The notes under the pieces were generated by a model that was given only the letters and a program-made list of their open reading frames with translations, did no database searches and had not been told where the DNA came from. Positions 1-5,095 of a stretch of 5,095 nt of DNA are shown here, one piece after another (position 1 is the first letter of the stretch; each line of letters begins with the position of its first letter). A program made the translations under genes and the position numbers. Source of the DNA: Alphaproteobacteria bacterium (GTDB lineage: Bacteria > Pseudomonadota > Alphaproteobacteria > Micropepsales > Micropepsaceae); contig JAATGK010000099.1 in NCBI GenBank assembly GCA_015654715.1, forward strand, positions 1 through 5,095. Reading direction: 5' to 3'.

Positions 1-139
1 CCAGCGGCTGCTCGATTATATCGTGCCGGATCGCATTTCGGTCCTGGCCCACGGCAAGATCGTCAAGGAAGGCGGCAAGGAGCTGGCCCTGGAACTTGAA
101 GAAAAGGGTTATGCCGATGTCGAGAAGGTGCCGGCATGA
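1..139 (+). CDS. sufC: SufC, Fe-S assembly ATPase, C-terminal 45 residues (5' end outside window)
   Basis: This is the last 45 codons of the SufC ABC-type ATPase, which binds SufB and SufD in the cytoplasmic SufBCD complex and uses ATP hydrolysis to drive conformational change during cluster assembly. The visible tail begins [10 protein letters not shown], which in SufC directly follows the H-loop histidine of the ATPase. It continues through a conserved [20 protein letters not shown] segment and ends VEKVPA. Walker A, Walker B and the signature motif lie left of the window and cannot be checked. The TGA stop (137-139) overlaps the sufD ATG (136-138) as ATGA, so the two genes are translationally coupled. 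The tail is a close match to SufC and unlike generic ABC transporter ATPases, and the downstream sufD confirms the identity. Confidence 0.95.
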   Translation, partial: QRLLDYIVPDRISVLAHGKIVKEGGKELALELEEKGYADVEKVPA

Positions 140-1272
140 CGGCGGCGGCACAGCGCGAGGCGCGGCGGACGGAGGCGCTTGATAGCTTCCGCGTTCGCGG
201 CATGCCGCATCGCCGCTTCGAGCATTGGCGCTACAGCGATTTGCGTGCGGTGCTGGATGCCGGGCAGGTGGCGCAAGCCGGAACCGCCAAGTGGCACATC
301 GAAAAACTGCCCGATGGCGTCGAACTGTTCGATTTGGCAACGCCGGATGCGCCCGATTGGGTGATGCAAAAGCTCGGCAATGTCGGCAATCGCCGCACCA
401 TGGTGGAAGCCTCGCTGGCGTTTGCCGAAGGCGGCGTGGCGCTGCGGGTACCGGCGGGCAAGAAGATCGCCGAGCCGATCAAGTTGCAGATCGCGGGCCA
501 AGGGAATTTGCGCTGGCTGATCGTGCTGGAAGAGGGCGCCTCGGCCCGTATCTTCGAGCCGCATACGGCCGATGCCGGATATTTGCGCAATGTCGGCGTC
601 GAAATCAGCATGGCTGAGGGCTCTGAGTTGCAGCATGTGCGCTGCGCGCCGTTCATGCCGCGGTCGTTCACTGTCGAGCTGATCGCGGTGGAGGCGGCGA
701 AGGACGCCAAGTACAACGCCCATTTCGCCAATTTCGGCTCCCGCCTGTCGCGCACCGAATTGCAAATCGTGCTCGGCGGCGAAGGTGCCGAAGCGCATCT
801 TTCCGGCGTGGCGGTGCTGGGGCACGACGGCCATTCCGACGTGACGACCCATATCGAGCACGCGGCGCCAAAGACCTTGTCGACGCAGCTTTTCAAACAT
901 GTTGCGGGCGGCAAATCGCGCGCCGTCTATCAAGGCAAGATCACGGTGCGCGAAGGCGCCCTCGGCTCCGACAGCCGCCAGACCGCGCGCGCGCTGCTGA
1001 TGAGCGAGCGGGCGGAAGCCGACCTCAAGCCCGAGCTGATCATCTTCGCCGACGATGTAAAGTGCGCCCACGGCGCCACGGTCGGCGATCTCGATGTGGA
1101 GTCGTTGTTCTATCTGCGCTCGCGCGGCATTCCGGAAAAGGAAGCGCGGCGCCTGTTGATCAACGCGTTCCTTGGCGAGGCGGTCGACGCCATCGGCGAT
1201 GACGCCTTGATTGAGACCATTTGGCACGACATCGAAGCGGCCCTGCCGCGTGCCATGGAGTCCGCAAAATGA
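136..1272 (+). CDS. sufD: SufD, Fe-S cluster assembly scaffold subunit of SufBCD
   Basis: SufD is the non-catalytic partner of SufB in the SufBC2D complex, on which the nascent iron-sulfur cluster is built. The protein is 378 aa, shorter than E. coli SufD (423 aa), the difference lying mostly in the variable N-terminal half. An N-terminal segment with [11 protein letters not shown] (about residues 26-36) matches the SufD N-terminal pattern. The C-terminal beta-helix core is well conserved: [14 protein letters not shown], then [17 protein letters not shown], then FYLRSRGI. C310 and H312 in the KCAHGAT motif correspond to the E. coli C358/H360 pair; family work places H360 at the SufB-SufD cluster-assembly interface. 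An AGAAGG Shine-Dalgarno sequence at 123-128 lies 7 nt before the ATG, supporting this start. It overlaps sufC by ATGA and its stop overlaps the sufS ATG the same way. No truncation or missing motif is seen. Confidence 0.96.
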   Translation: MTAAAQREARRTEALDSFRVRGMPHRRFEHWRYSDLRAVLDAGQVAQAGTAKWHIEKLPDGVELFDLATPDAPDWVMQKLGNVGNRRTMVEASLAFAEGGVALRVPAGKKIAEPIKLQIAGQGNLRWLIVLEEGASARIFEPHTADAGYLRNVGVEISMAEGSELQHVRCAPFMPRSFTVELIAVEAAKDAKYNAHFANFGSRLSRTELQIVLGGEGAEAHLSGVAVLGHDGHSDVTTHIEHAAPKTLSTQLFKHVAGGKSRAVYQGKITVREGALGSDSRQTARALLMSERAEADLKPELIIFADDVKCAHGATVGDLDVESLFYLRSRGIPEKEARRLLINAFLGEAVDAIGDDALIETIWHDIEAALPRAMESAK

Positions 1273-2483
1273 GCTTCATTCCTCCCATCGACGATTTCCC
1301 GATTTTGGCCAAGCCGGTCAACGGCAAGCGGCTCGCGTATCTCGACAGTGCGGCCTCGGCGCAGAAGCCGAAGGCCGTGCTTGATGCCATGACCGAGTTC
1401 GCCACCACTGATTATTCCAACGTCCATCGCGGCGTGCATCATCTGGCCGCTCGCGCCACCGAGCGTTATGAGGCGGCGCGCGTGGATGTCGCCCATTTCC
1501 TCAATGCCAAGAGTTCGGATGAGATCATCTTCACCAAGGGCGGCACCGAGTCCTTGAACTTGGTGTCCTATGCGTTCCTATCCCCGCGCATTTCCGCCGG
1601 TGACGAAATCGTGCTCACCAAGATGGAGCACCATTCCAACATCGTGCCGTGGCATTTCATGCGCGAACGTAAACGCGCGGTGCTGAAGTGGGTCGATGTG
1701 CGCGAAGACGGCTCGGTCAATCCGCCGGCCGTGGCGGCGGCGATCACGCCCAAGACCAAGCTTGTCGCCATTTCCCACATGTCGAACGTGCTCGGCACCA
1801 TTACGCCGCTCAAGGAGATCATCCAGATCGCGCATGCCAAGGGTGTGCCGGTGGTAGTCGACGGTTGCCAGGGCGCGGTGCACGAAACGGTCGATGTGCA
1901 GGATCTCGACGCCGATTTCTATGCTTTTACCGGTCACAAGCTGTACGGGCCGACCGGCATCGGCGTGCTCTACGGCAAGCGCGCGCATCTCAAAACCATG
2001 CGCCCGTTCCAAGGCGGCGGCGAGATGATCGGAGAAGTGACCGAAGACAAGATCACCTATGCCGAGCCGCCGCACCGGTTCGAAGCGGGCACGCCGCCGA
2101 TCATCGAAGCGGTGGGACTGGCGGCCGCGATCAAATATCTCAAACAGTTCGATCGCGCCGCAATCAAGGCACACGAACTCGATCTCTACCAATACGCGCG
2201 CGATCAGGTCCGCCGCCTCAAATGGGTGCGGGTGATCGGTGAGGCGCCGGACAAGGGTGCCATCCTGTCGTTCGAGACGACGGCAATGCACGCCCACGAT
2301 GTTGCCACCATCCTGGATGGCGAGGGCGTCGCCGTCCGCGCCGGGCATCACTGTGCTCAGATCCTGATGGAGCGCTTCAACGTGGCCTCTACAACCAGGG
2401 CGTCATTCGGGCTCTACAACACCCGCGAGGACGTAGATGCCCTTATTGTGGGTTTGGAGAAGGCGAGGAGTATTCTTGTCTGA
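1269..2483 (+). CDS. sufS: SufS, group II cysteine desulfurase (PLP-dependent)
   Basis: SufS converts L-cysteine to L-alanine and forms an active-site persulfide that is passed to an acceptor protein for cluster synthesis. The 404-aa length matches E. coli SufS (406 aa). Visible key residues: H121-H122 in MEHHSNIVPW (PLP stacking region), D198 and Q201 in DGCQ (cofactor ring contacts), H223-K224 in TGHKLYGPTG (K224 forms the PLP Schiff base), catalytic C362 in RAGHHCA, and R377 in STTRASFGLYNT (substrate carboxylate). All are in the expected order. The ATG at 1269 is chosen because it forms an ATGA overlap with the sufD stop, has GGAG (1257-1260) 8 nt upstream, and yields the normal N-terminus (the frame is open to an ATG at 1221, but that would add 16 non-family residues). 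Residue 200 is Cys where many homologues have Ala or Ser. The adjacent sufU and absence of sufE suggest SufU is the sulfur acceptor. Confidence 0.97.
   Translation: MSFIPPIDDFPILAKPVNGKRLAYLDSAASAQKPKAVLDAMTEFATTDYSNVHRGVHHLAARATERYEAARVDVAHFLNAKSSDEIIFTKGGTESLNLVSYAFLSPRISAGDEIVLTKMEHHSNIVPWHFMRERKRAVLKWVDVREDGSVNPPAVAAAITPKTKLVAISHMSNVLGTITPLKEIIQIAHAKGVPVVVDGCQGAVHETVDVQDLDADFYAFTGHKLYGPTGIGVLYGKRAHLKTMRPFQGGGEMIGEVTEDKITYAEPPHRFEAGTPPIIEAVGLAAAIKYLKQFDRAAIKAHELDLYQYARDQVRRLKWVRVIGEAPDKGAILSFETTAMHAHDVATILDGEGVAVRAGHHCAQILMERFNVASTTRASFGLYNTREDVDALIVGLEKARSILV
2465..2470 (+). promoter_or_regulatory. Shine-Dalgarno GAGGAG for sufU
   Basis: GAGGAG lies inside the last codons of sufS. It is 14 nt before the ATG at 2485, which is long, but only 5 nt before an in-frame TTG at 2476. 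The site therefore bears on which start codon sufU uses. The sequence is seen directly; its use is inferred. Confidence 0.55.
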
Positions 2484-2484
2484 C

Positions 2485-2958
2485 ATGACCGACGACAGCC
2501 TTCGTGAGCTTTACCAGGAGGTGATCCTGGATCATTCCAAGCACCCGCGTCACTTCGGGCCGCTGGAACACGCCACCCACAATGCGCATGGGTACAATCC
2601 CCTGTGCGGCGACCGCATCACTGTGCATTTGGTGCTCGGCGCCGACGGCCGCATCGCTCACATCAAATTTGAAGGCCGCGGCTGCGCGATTTCCCAAGCG
2701 TCGGCCTCGCTGATGACCGACATGCTGACCGGCCGCACGGCGGCAGAAGCCGAGAAGCTGATGGACGGCTTTTTGCATCTGGTGAAAGGCGAAGAGGGCG
2801 TCACGGGTCTCGGCGACGACGATCTTGAAACGCTCCAGGTGATGGCGGGCGTGTCGGCGTTTCCGATGCGGGTCAAATGCGCAACGCTTGCCTGGCACAC
2901 CATGAAATCGGCGTTAGAAGGAGGCTCGCGTTCGAATGAGCCTGCCAAAACCGAATGA
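2485..2958 (+). CDS. sufU: SufU, zinc-type sulfur acceptor / SUF-system NifU-like Fe-S assembly protein
   Basis: SufU-family proteins share the IscU fold. In Bacillus, SufU is a zinc-dependent sulfurtransferase that accepts persulfide sulfur from SufS. The protein is 157 aa (B. subtilis SufU is 147 aa). N-terminal LRELYQEVILDHSKHPRHFG is typical of the family. The ligand set is intact and spaced like SufU: C41 and D43 in NPLCGDR, C67 in GRGCAIS, and C132 in VKCATLAWHT. The long segment between C67 and C132, and the absence of the HscA-binding LPPVK motif near the third cysteine, separate it from true IscU. It starts 1 nt after the sufS stop. A TTG at 2476 (adding MSD, 160 aa) has better Shine-Dalgarno spacing and remains a real alternative. 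The last 12 residues are a probably unconserved tail whose DNA carries the element described at 2918-2946. Its stop overlaps the sufT ATG as ATGA. Whether it acts as sulfur relay or scaffold in this organism is inference. Confidence 0.93.
   Translation: MTDDSLRELYQEVILDHSKHPRHFGPLEHATHNAHGYNPLCGDRITVHLVLGADGRIAHIKFEGRGCAISQASASLMTDMLTGRTAAEAEKLMDGFLHLVKGEEGVTGLGDDDLETLQVMAGVSAFPMRVKCATLAWHTMKSALEGGSRSNEPAKTE
2918..2946 (+). promoter_or_regulatory. Perfect Shine-Dalgarno AAGGAGG inside a predicted RNA hairpin at the sufU/sufT junction
   Basis: AAGGAGG occupies 2918-2924 within the 3' end of sufU. AGGCTC (2922-2927) can pair with GAGCCT (2938-2943), and GG (2920-2921) with CC (2945-2946) across one bulged G (2944). 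This gives an 8-bp stem with a 10-nt loop that buries most of the Shine-Dalgarno sequence. The sufT ATG (2955) is 30 nt from the Shine-Dalgarno and 8 nt from the end of the stem, so the Shine-Dalgarno is too far to serve it directly. A different ATG at 2936, 11 nt downstream of the Shine-Dalgarno, is better placed but opens only a 24-codon frame. The pairing is visible in sequence; a regulatory role, such as setting the sufT:sufU ratio, is inferred. Confidence 0.45.
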
Positions 2959-3317
2959 GCGAAGAACTGGCAAACGCGACGGTGACGGATGCGAGCCATC
3001 CGGCGGCTGAAGTGGAAGCGTTCACCGCCAAGCTGATCGCGGCCCTGAAGACCGTGTTCGATCCGGAAATTCCGGTGGACGTCTACGAACTCGGCCTTAT
3101 CTATAAGGTCGACGTCGCCGACAATTGGGATGTCAGTGTCGACATGACGCTGACGGCGCCCGGCTGCCCGGTGGCGGTGGAACTGCCCGTGAGTGTGCGC
3201 GAAGCACTCGAAAAGGTGGAAGGCATCGGCAAAGTGAACGTCGAAATGACCTTCGATCCGCCGTGGACGCCCGAGCGCATGAGTGAAGAAGCCCGTCTGC
3301 AACTGAACATGTATTGA
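2955..3317 (+). CDS. sufT: SufT, DUF59/MIP18-family Fe-S maturation factor
   Basis: SufT is a small cytoplasmic DUF59 (MIP18-like) protein found in SUF operons and implicated in maturation of Fe-S proteins, especially under high demand; its biochemical mechanism is less settled than that of its neighbours. The 120-aa protein has a short variable N-terminus (residues 1-25). The domain motifs follow in order: FDPEIPVDVYELGLIY (35-50), MTLTAPGCPVAVELP (64-78) with the conserved Cys71, and a C-terminal DPPWTPERMSEEARLQL (101-117). That C-terminal block distinguishes SUF-linked DUF59 proteins from the ring-hydroxylation PaaD-type relatives. The ATG at 2955 is the only good start: it overlaps the sufU stop as ATGA, and an in-frame TGA at 2937-2939 blocks any long extension. 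No Shine-Dalgarno sequence lies at normal distance, so translation probably depends on coupling to sufU or on the hairpin element upstream. Confidence 0.94.
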   Translation: MSEELANATVTDASHPAAEVEAFTAKLIAALKTVFDPEIPVDVYELGLIYKVDVADNWDVSVDMTLTAPGCPVAVELPVSVREALEKVEGIGKVNVEMTFDPPWTPERMSEEARLQLNMY

Positions 3318-3322
3318 GGATC

Positions 3323-3691
3323 ATGGCCCGCGAACGCCCCAAAGCCGTCCGACTTTCCGATGCCGCTGCGATGCGCATCCGCGAAATCATGGCTGATGCC
3401 GATGGTCAGTACCAAGGCGTCCGCGTCGGCGTCCGCAACGGCGGCTGCGCCGGTATGAGCTACGTGATGGATTACGCGGCAAGCGCCGCGCCGCTGGAAG
3501 AAGTGGTGGAAGACAAGGGCGTCAAAGTGTTCATCGATCCCAAGGCGATCCTGTTCCTGATCGGCACCGAGGTCGATTTCGTGCGCGAGAAACTGGGTGC
3601 GCGGTTCGTCTTCAACAATCCGAACCAGACGGCCGCCTGCGGCTGCGGCGAGTCGGTCTCGATCACACCTGCGAAGATGGATGCGGAGTAG
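3323..3691 (+). CDS. sufA: SufA, A-type Fe-S cluster carrier (HesB/IscA family)
   Basis: SufA receives clusters from SufBCD and passes them to apo-proteins. The protein is 122 aa, the same length as E. coli SufA. The three ligand cysteines of the family are present: C42 in RNGGCAGMSY, and C106 and C108 in TAACGCGES. The usual FIDPKAILFLIGTEVDF core (about 70-86) and the FVFNNPN segment lie just before the CGC motif. The ATG at 3323 is chosen, 5 nt after the sufT stop; a TTG at 3314 in the same frame would overlap sufT but has no Shine-Dalgarno sequence. The nearest Shine-Dalgarno-like sequence, GAGGA (3316-3320), ends only 2 nt before the ATG, so initiation probably relies on coupling to sufT termination. 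The last 29 bp overlap the converging transporter gene. From sequence alone it could also be called ErpA- or IscA-like, but its place at the end of the SUF operon favours SufA. Confidence 0.93.
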   Translation: MARERPKAVRLSDAAAMRIREIMADADGQYQGVRVGVRNGGCAGMSYVMDYAASAAPLEEVVEDKGVKVFIDPKAILFLIGTEVDFVREKLGARFVFNNPNQTAACGCGESVSITPAKMDAE

Positions 3692-4868
3692 CGTCCGGCT
3701 TTCCGATCACCTGTAAACATAGTGCGATGGAAGCCATCGCGGCGCCGAGCAGGCAGGTGGGGAACCAACCCGCGAGCTTGTAGATGGTGCCGCCGAAGGC
3801 CGAGCCGATGGCGCCGCCGATGAAGATGCCGGACATGAAGATGGTGTTGATCCGGCTGCGTGCCTCCGGCCGCAGCGCATAGATCTTGTGCTGGTTCGAC
3901 ACCACCGCGCCCTGGACGCCGAAATCGAGCACCACCACGCCGATGATCATGCCGAGGATCGAATTCATTAGCCCGAAGGGCAGCCACGCCAGCACCGTGA
4001 TGAGGGCACAGAGTTGCACCACCAGTGCCGGTCCGCGCTTGTCGGCAATATGACCTGAGACCGGCGCAGCAGTGATGCCGACCACACCAAGTAGCGCGAA
4101 CAGGCCCGCTGCATCGGCACCAAGCCTGAACATTGGCTCCTGCAGATGCAACGACAATACCGTCCAGAACACTGAGAACGAGCCAAACAACGCCCCTTGG
4201 GTCAGCGAGGCGCGGCGCAAGACCGGTTCCTCCTCCCACAGATCGGCCAGCGAGGCGAGCGCCTTGGGATAGCGGATGGTGTCCTGCGGCGGATGCGTCG
4301 GCAGCTTCCATGCCATTAAGGCGCCGGCGGCAAGCATGGCGGGCACGGCGACCCAGAACGTGGCGCGCCAATCGCCGAACCAAGTGGCGACAAAACCGGC
4401 GACCGTCCGTCCGAGCAGGATGCCGCACAACACGCCGCTCATCACCCGTCCGACGATGACGCCGCGGTTGTGGTCGCTGGCGAGGCTGGCGGCGAAGGGC
4501 ACGATCTGCTGTGCAACGCTGGCGGCGGCACCGACCACGAACGAGGCCAGCAAGAGCAGCAGCGCCGTCGGCGCCAAGGCTGCCACCACCAAGGTCACGG
4601 CCAAAATGGCGAACTGCAGCACGATCAGGCGGCGCCGGTCGACCAAATCACCGAGTGGCAGAAACAAAACCAGCCCGAGCACGTATCCGAGTTGGGTGGC
4701 GCTGGGGATCAGAAGTGTGAACTTGGAGAACGGAAAAGACTGCTCGATCAGCGCCAGCATAGGCTGATTGTAATAAATATTGGCCACACCGAACCCGGCG
4801 GCGACGGCCATGGCCACAGTGGGAATCCGGTTCGAGTCGGCTTTCATGGCACCCATTAAGCGCAACAT
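3663..4868 (-). CDS. MFS transporter, 12-helix, substrate unknown
   Basis: This encodes a 401-aa inner-membrane protein, the normal length for a 12-helix major facilitator superfamily member. TM1 covers about residues 15-31 and runs into ANIYYNQPM, a motif common in an uncharacterised branch of drug-efflux-like MFS proteins. The loop between TM2 and TM3 carries motif A as GDLVDRRR (73-80), repeated in the second half as GHIADKRG (272-279). A cytoplasmic charged loop (about 188-222) separates the halves, and GILLGRTVAGF (149-159) resembles motif C of exporters. The exported compound cannot be predicted. The start is uncertain: Met1 (4868), Met5 (4856) and Met8 (4847) are all in frame with weak ribosome-binding sequences, and Met8-Lys is plausible. 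Its 3' end overlaps sufA by 29 bp in convergent orientation. It is separated by 63 bp from a divergent TonB-like gene, and a functional link to SUF is not evident. Confidence 0.88.
   Translation of the reverse strand: MLRLMGAMKADSNRIPTVAMAVAAGFGVANIYYNQPMLALIEQSFPFSKFTLLIPSATQLGYVLGLVLFLPLGDLVDRRRLIVLQFAILAVTLVVAALAPTALLLLLASFVVGAAASVAQQIVPFAASLASDHNRGVIVGRVMSGVLCGILLGRTVAGFVATWFGDWRATFWVAVPAMLAAGALMAWKLPTHPPQDTIRYPKALASLADLWEEEPVLRRASLTQGALFGSFSVFWTVLSLHLQEPMFRLGADAAGLFALLGVVGITAAPVSGHIADKRGPALVVQLCALITVLAWLPFGLMNSILGMIIGVVVLDFGVQGAVVSNQHKIYALRPEARSRINTIFMSGIFIGGAIGSAFGGTIYKLAGWFPTCLLGAAMASIALCLQVIGKPDATPHPSSQV
3724..3740. terminator. Perfect 7-bp stem-loop downstream of sufA; possible 3'-end hairpin
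   Basis: GCGATGG (3724-3730) and CCATCGC (3734-3740) form a perfect stem around the 3-nt loop AAG, 32 nt past the sufA stop. On the + strand no T-tract follows (GGCGCC comes next), so it is not a classical intrinsic terminator; it could protect a 3' end or act with Rho. The sequence also lies inside the last codons of the - strand transporter gene, so the symmetry could be a coding coincidence. Confidence 0.25.
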
Positions 4869-4893
4869 CTTGGCAAAAAACAGTCGCTGAGAT

Positions 4894-4923
4894 TTGACAC
4901 CCTAGGTGCGGGAACCGTGTAAT
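4894..4923 (+). promoter_or_regulatory. Sigma-70-type promoter for the TonB/TolA-like gene
   Basis: A consensus TTGACA -35 box (4894-4899) is followed after 18 nt by TGTAAT (4918-4923), which differs from TATAAT at one position. Transcription would start near 4930-4932, essentially on the GTG start codon at 4932. The inverted repeat CACC-CTA-GGTG (4898-4908) sits immediately over and after the -35 box and could be a small operator. The boxes are seen directly; activity is inferred. No comparably good promoter was found for the divergent transporter gene in this 63-bp region. Confidence 0.6.
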
Positions 4924-4931
4924 CTGACGCC

Positions 4932-5095
4932 GTGAACCGTGTCCTGCAAACCGCCGAAACCGTGCTTGCCGCCGGGCGCCGCACCGCCAAGGCGAACGGA
5001 ACCGGCGTGCTGGTGTCGCTGGCGCTGCACGGATTGCTGGCATTTCTGGCTCTGGTGGTGGTCGCCCGTCACACGACCGAATTGGCGATCAAACC
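4932..5095 (+). CDS. TonB/TolA-like single-span membrane protein, N-terminal fragment (3' end outside window)
   Basis: Only the first 54 codons are present. A short, basic cytoplasmic N-terminus (RVLQTAETVLAAGRRTAKAN) precedes one hydrophobic segment at about residues 25-45, followed by RHTTELAIK heading to the periplasm. Within the helix, S29 and H33 form the SxxxH motif found in the transmembrane helix of TonB (S16/H20 in E. coli) and TolA, which contacts the ExbB/ExbD or TolQ/TolR motor. TonB would energise outer-membrane uptake of iron complexes; TolA would help maintain the envelope. The fragment cannot separate these, and other SxxxH-bearing single-span proteins are possible. The GTG at 4932 is the first possible start after the in-frame TAA at 4920-4922. 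It has no Shine-Dalgarno sequence, and the promoter places the mRNA 5' end near it, so leaderless translation is likely. Confidence 0.6.
   Translation, partial: MNRVLQTAETVLAAGRRTAKANGTGVLVSLALHGLLAFLALVVVARHTTELAIK

Noticed and set aside
109..1227. Long open frame (372 codons) on the - strand opposite sufD
   Set aside because: It lies wholly antisense to a clearly conserved sufD and is rich in Arg, His and Ala with no recognisable motif. Such frames are common by-products of GC-rich codon use.
1221..1268. Upstream extension of sufS to the ATG at 1221
   Set aside because: It adds 16 residues unlike SufS N-termini and overlaps sufD deeply. The ATG at 1269 has a Shine-Dalgarno sequence and the operon's usual ATGA coupling.
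1578..2351. 257-codon open frame on the - strand opposite sufS
   Set aside because: It is antisense to well-conserved sufS active-site regions. The composition is Arg/His/Asp-rich with no family resemblance, so it is a shadow frame.
3472..4428. 318-codon open frame on the - strand overlapping sufA and the MFS gene
   Set aside because: It is in a different frame from the MFS gene, which has convincing helices and motifs. Its translation is Arg/Gly/Ala-rich low-complexity sequence.
4276..4859. Open frames on the + strand opposite the MFS gene (163 and 129 codons)
   Set aside because: The translations are Ser/Thr/Ala- or Gln/Gly/His-rich with no motif, and they lie antisense to a good transporter gene.
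4887..4931. Possible promoter for the MFS gene on the - strand (TTACAC, 19 nt, TCAAAT)
   Set aside because: Both boxes match consensus poorly and the spacing is long. It is not strong enough to list as a feature.
1..5095. CRISPR arrays, tRNA or rRNA genes, insertion sequences, phage or toxin-antitoxin genes
   Set aside because: No repeat-spacer pattern, RNA gene signature, transposase-like frame or terminal repeats were seen. The window is almost fully coding with housekeeping-type genes.

Overview
The window is GC-rich and tightly packed. It carries the 3' part of a SUF iron-sulfur cluster assembly operon on the + strand, then an unrelated transporter gene on the - strand, then the first codons of a TonB/TolA-like membrane protein on the + strand. 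The gene set and order (sufC-sufD-sufS-sufU-sufT-sufA, strong G/C preference at third codon positions, a DUF59 SufT between the scaffold gene and sufA) suggest an alphaproteobacterium. The presence of a SufU-type protein would fit a Rhodospirillales-like or related lineage, but the genus cannot be read from this sequence.

Positions 1-3691 are one uninterrupted transcription unit that begins left of the window, presumably with sufB and perhaps a regulator such as IscR. Junctions are extremely tight: sufC/sufD, sufD/sufS and sufU/sufT share ATGA stop-start overlaps, sufS and sufU are 1 nt apart (or overlap if a TTG start is used), and sufT and sufA are 5 nt apart. SufS takes sulfur from cysteine and SufU most likely relays it. 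The SufBCD ATPase-scaffold builds the cluster, SufA is an A-type carrier that delivers it, and SufT is an accessory maturation factor. No SufE is seen, so SufU is the obvious sulfur acceptor for SufS. The sufU/sufT junction holds an unusual RNA element: a perfect AAGGAGG Shine-Dalgarno sequence buried in a predicted hairpin and followed by a start codon that neither gene uses.

Positions 3663-4868 (- strand) encode a 12-helix MFS transporter converging on sufA. The two reading frames overlap by 29 bp, so the 3' ends of both transcripts overlap; a perfect 7-bp stem lies just beyond the sufA stop.

Positions 4869-4931 are a 63-bp divergent intergenic region with a good sigma-70-type promoter pointing right. 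The spacing places the transcription start almost on the GTG start of the next gene, so that gene may be translated from a leaderless mRNA. The gene runs off the right edge after about 54 codons. These show a single transmembrane helix with the SxxxH motif of TonB/TolA proteins.

The genes themselves are well-known families. I see no novel multi-gene system. The interesting points are regulatory architecture at junctions and the SufU-containing composition of the pathway.
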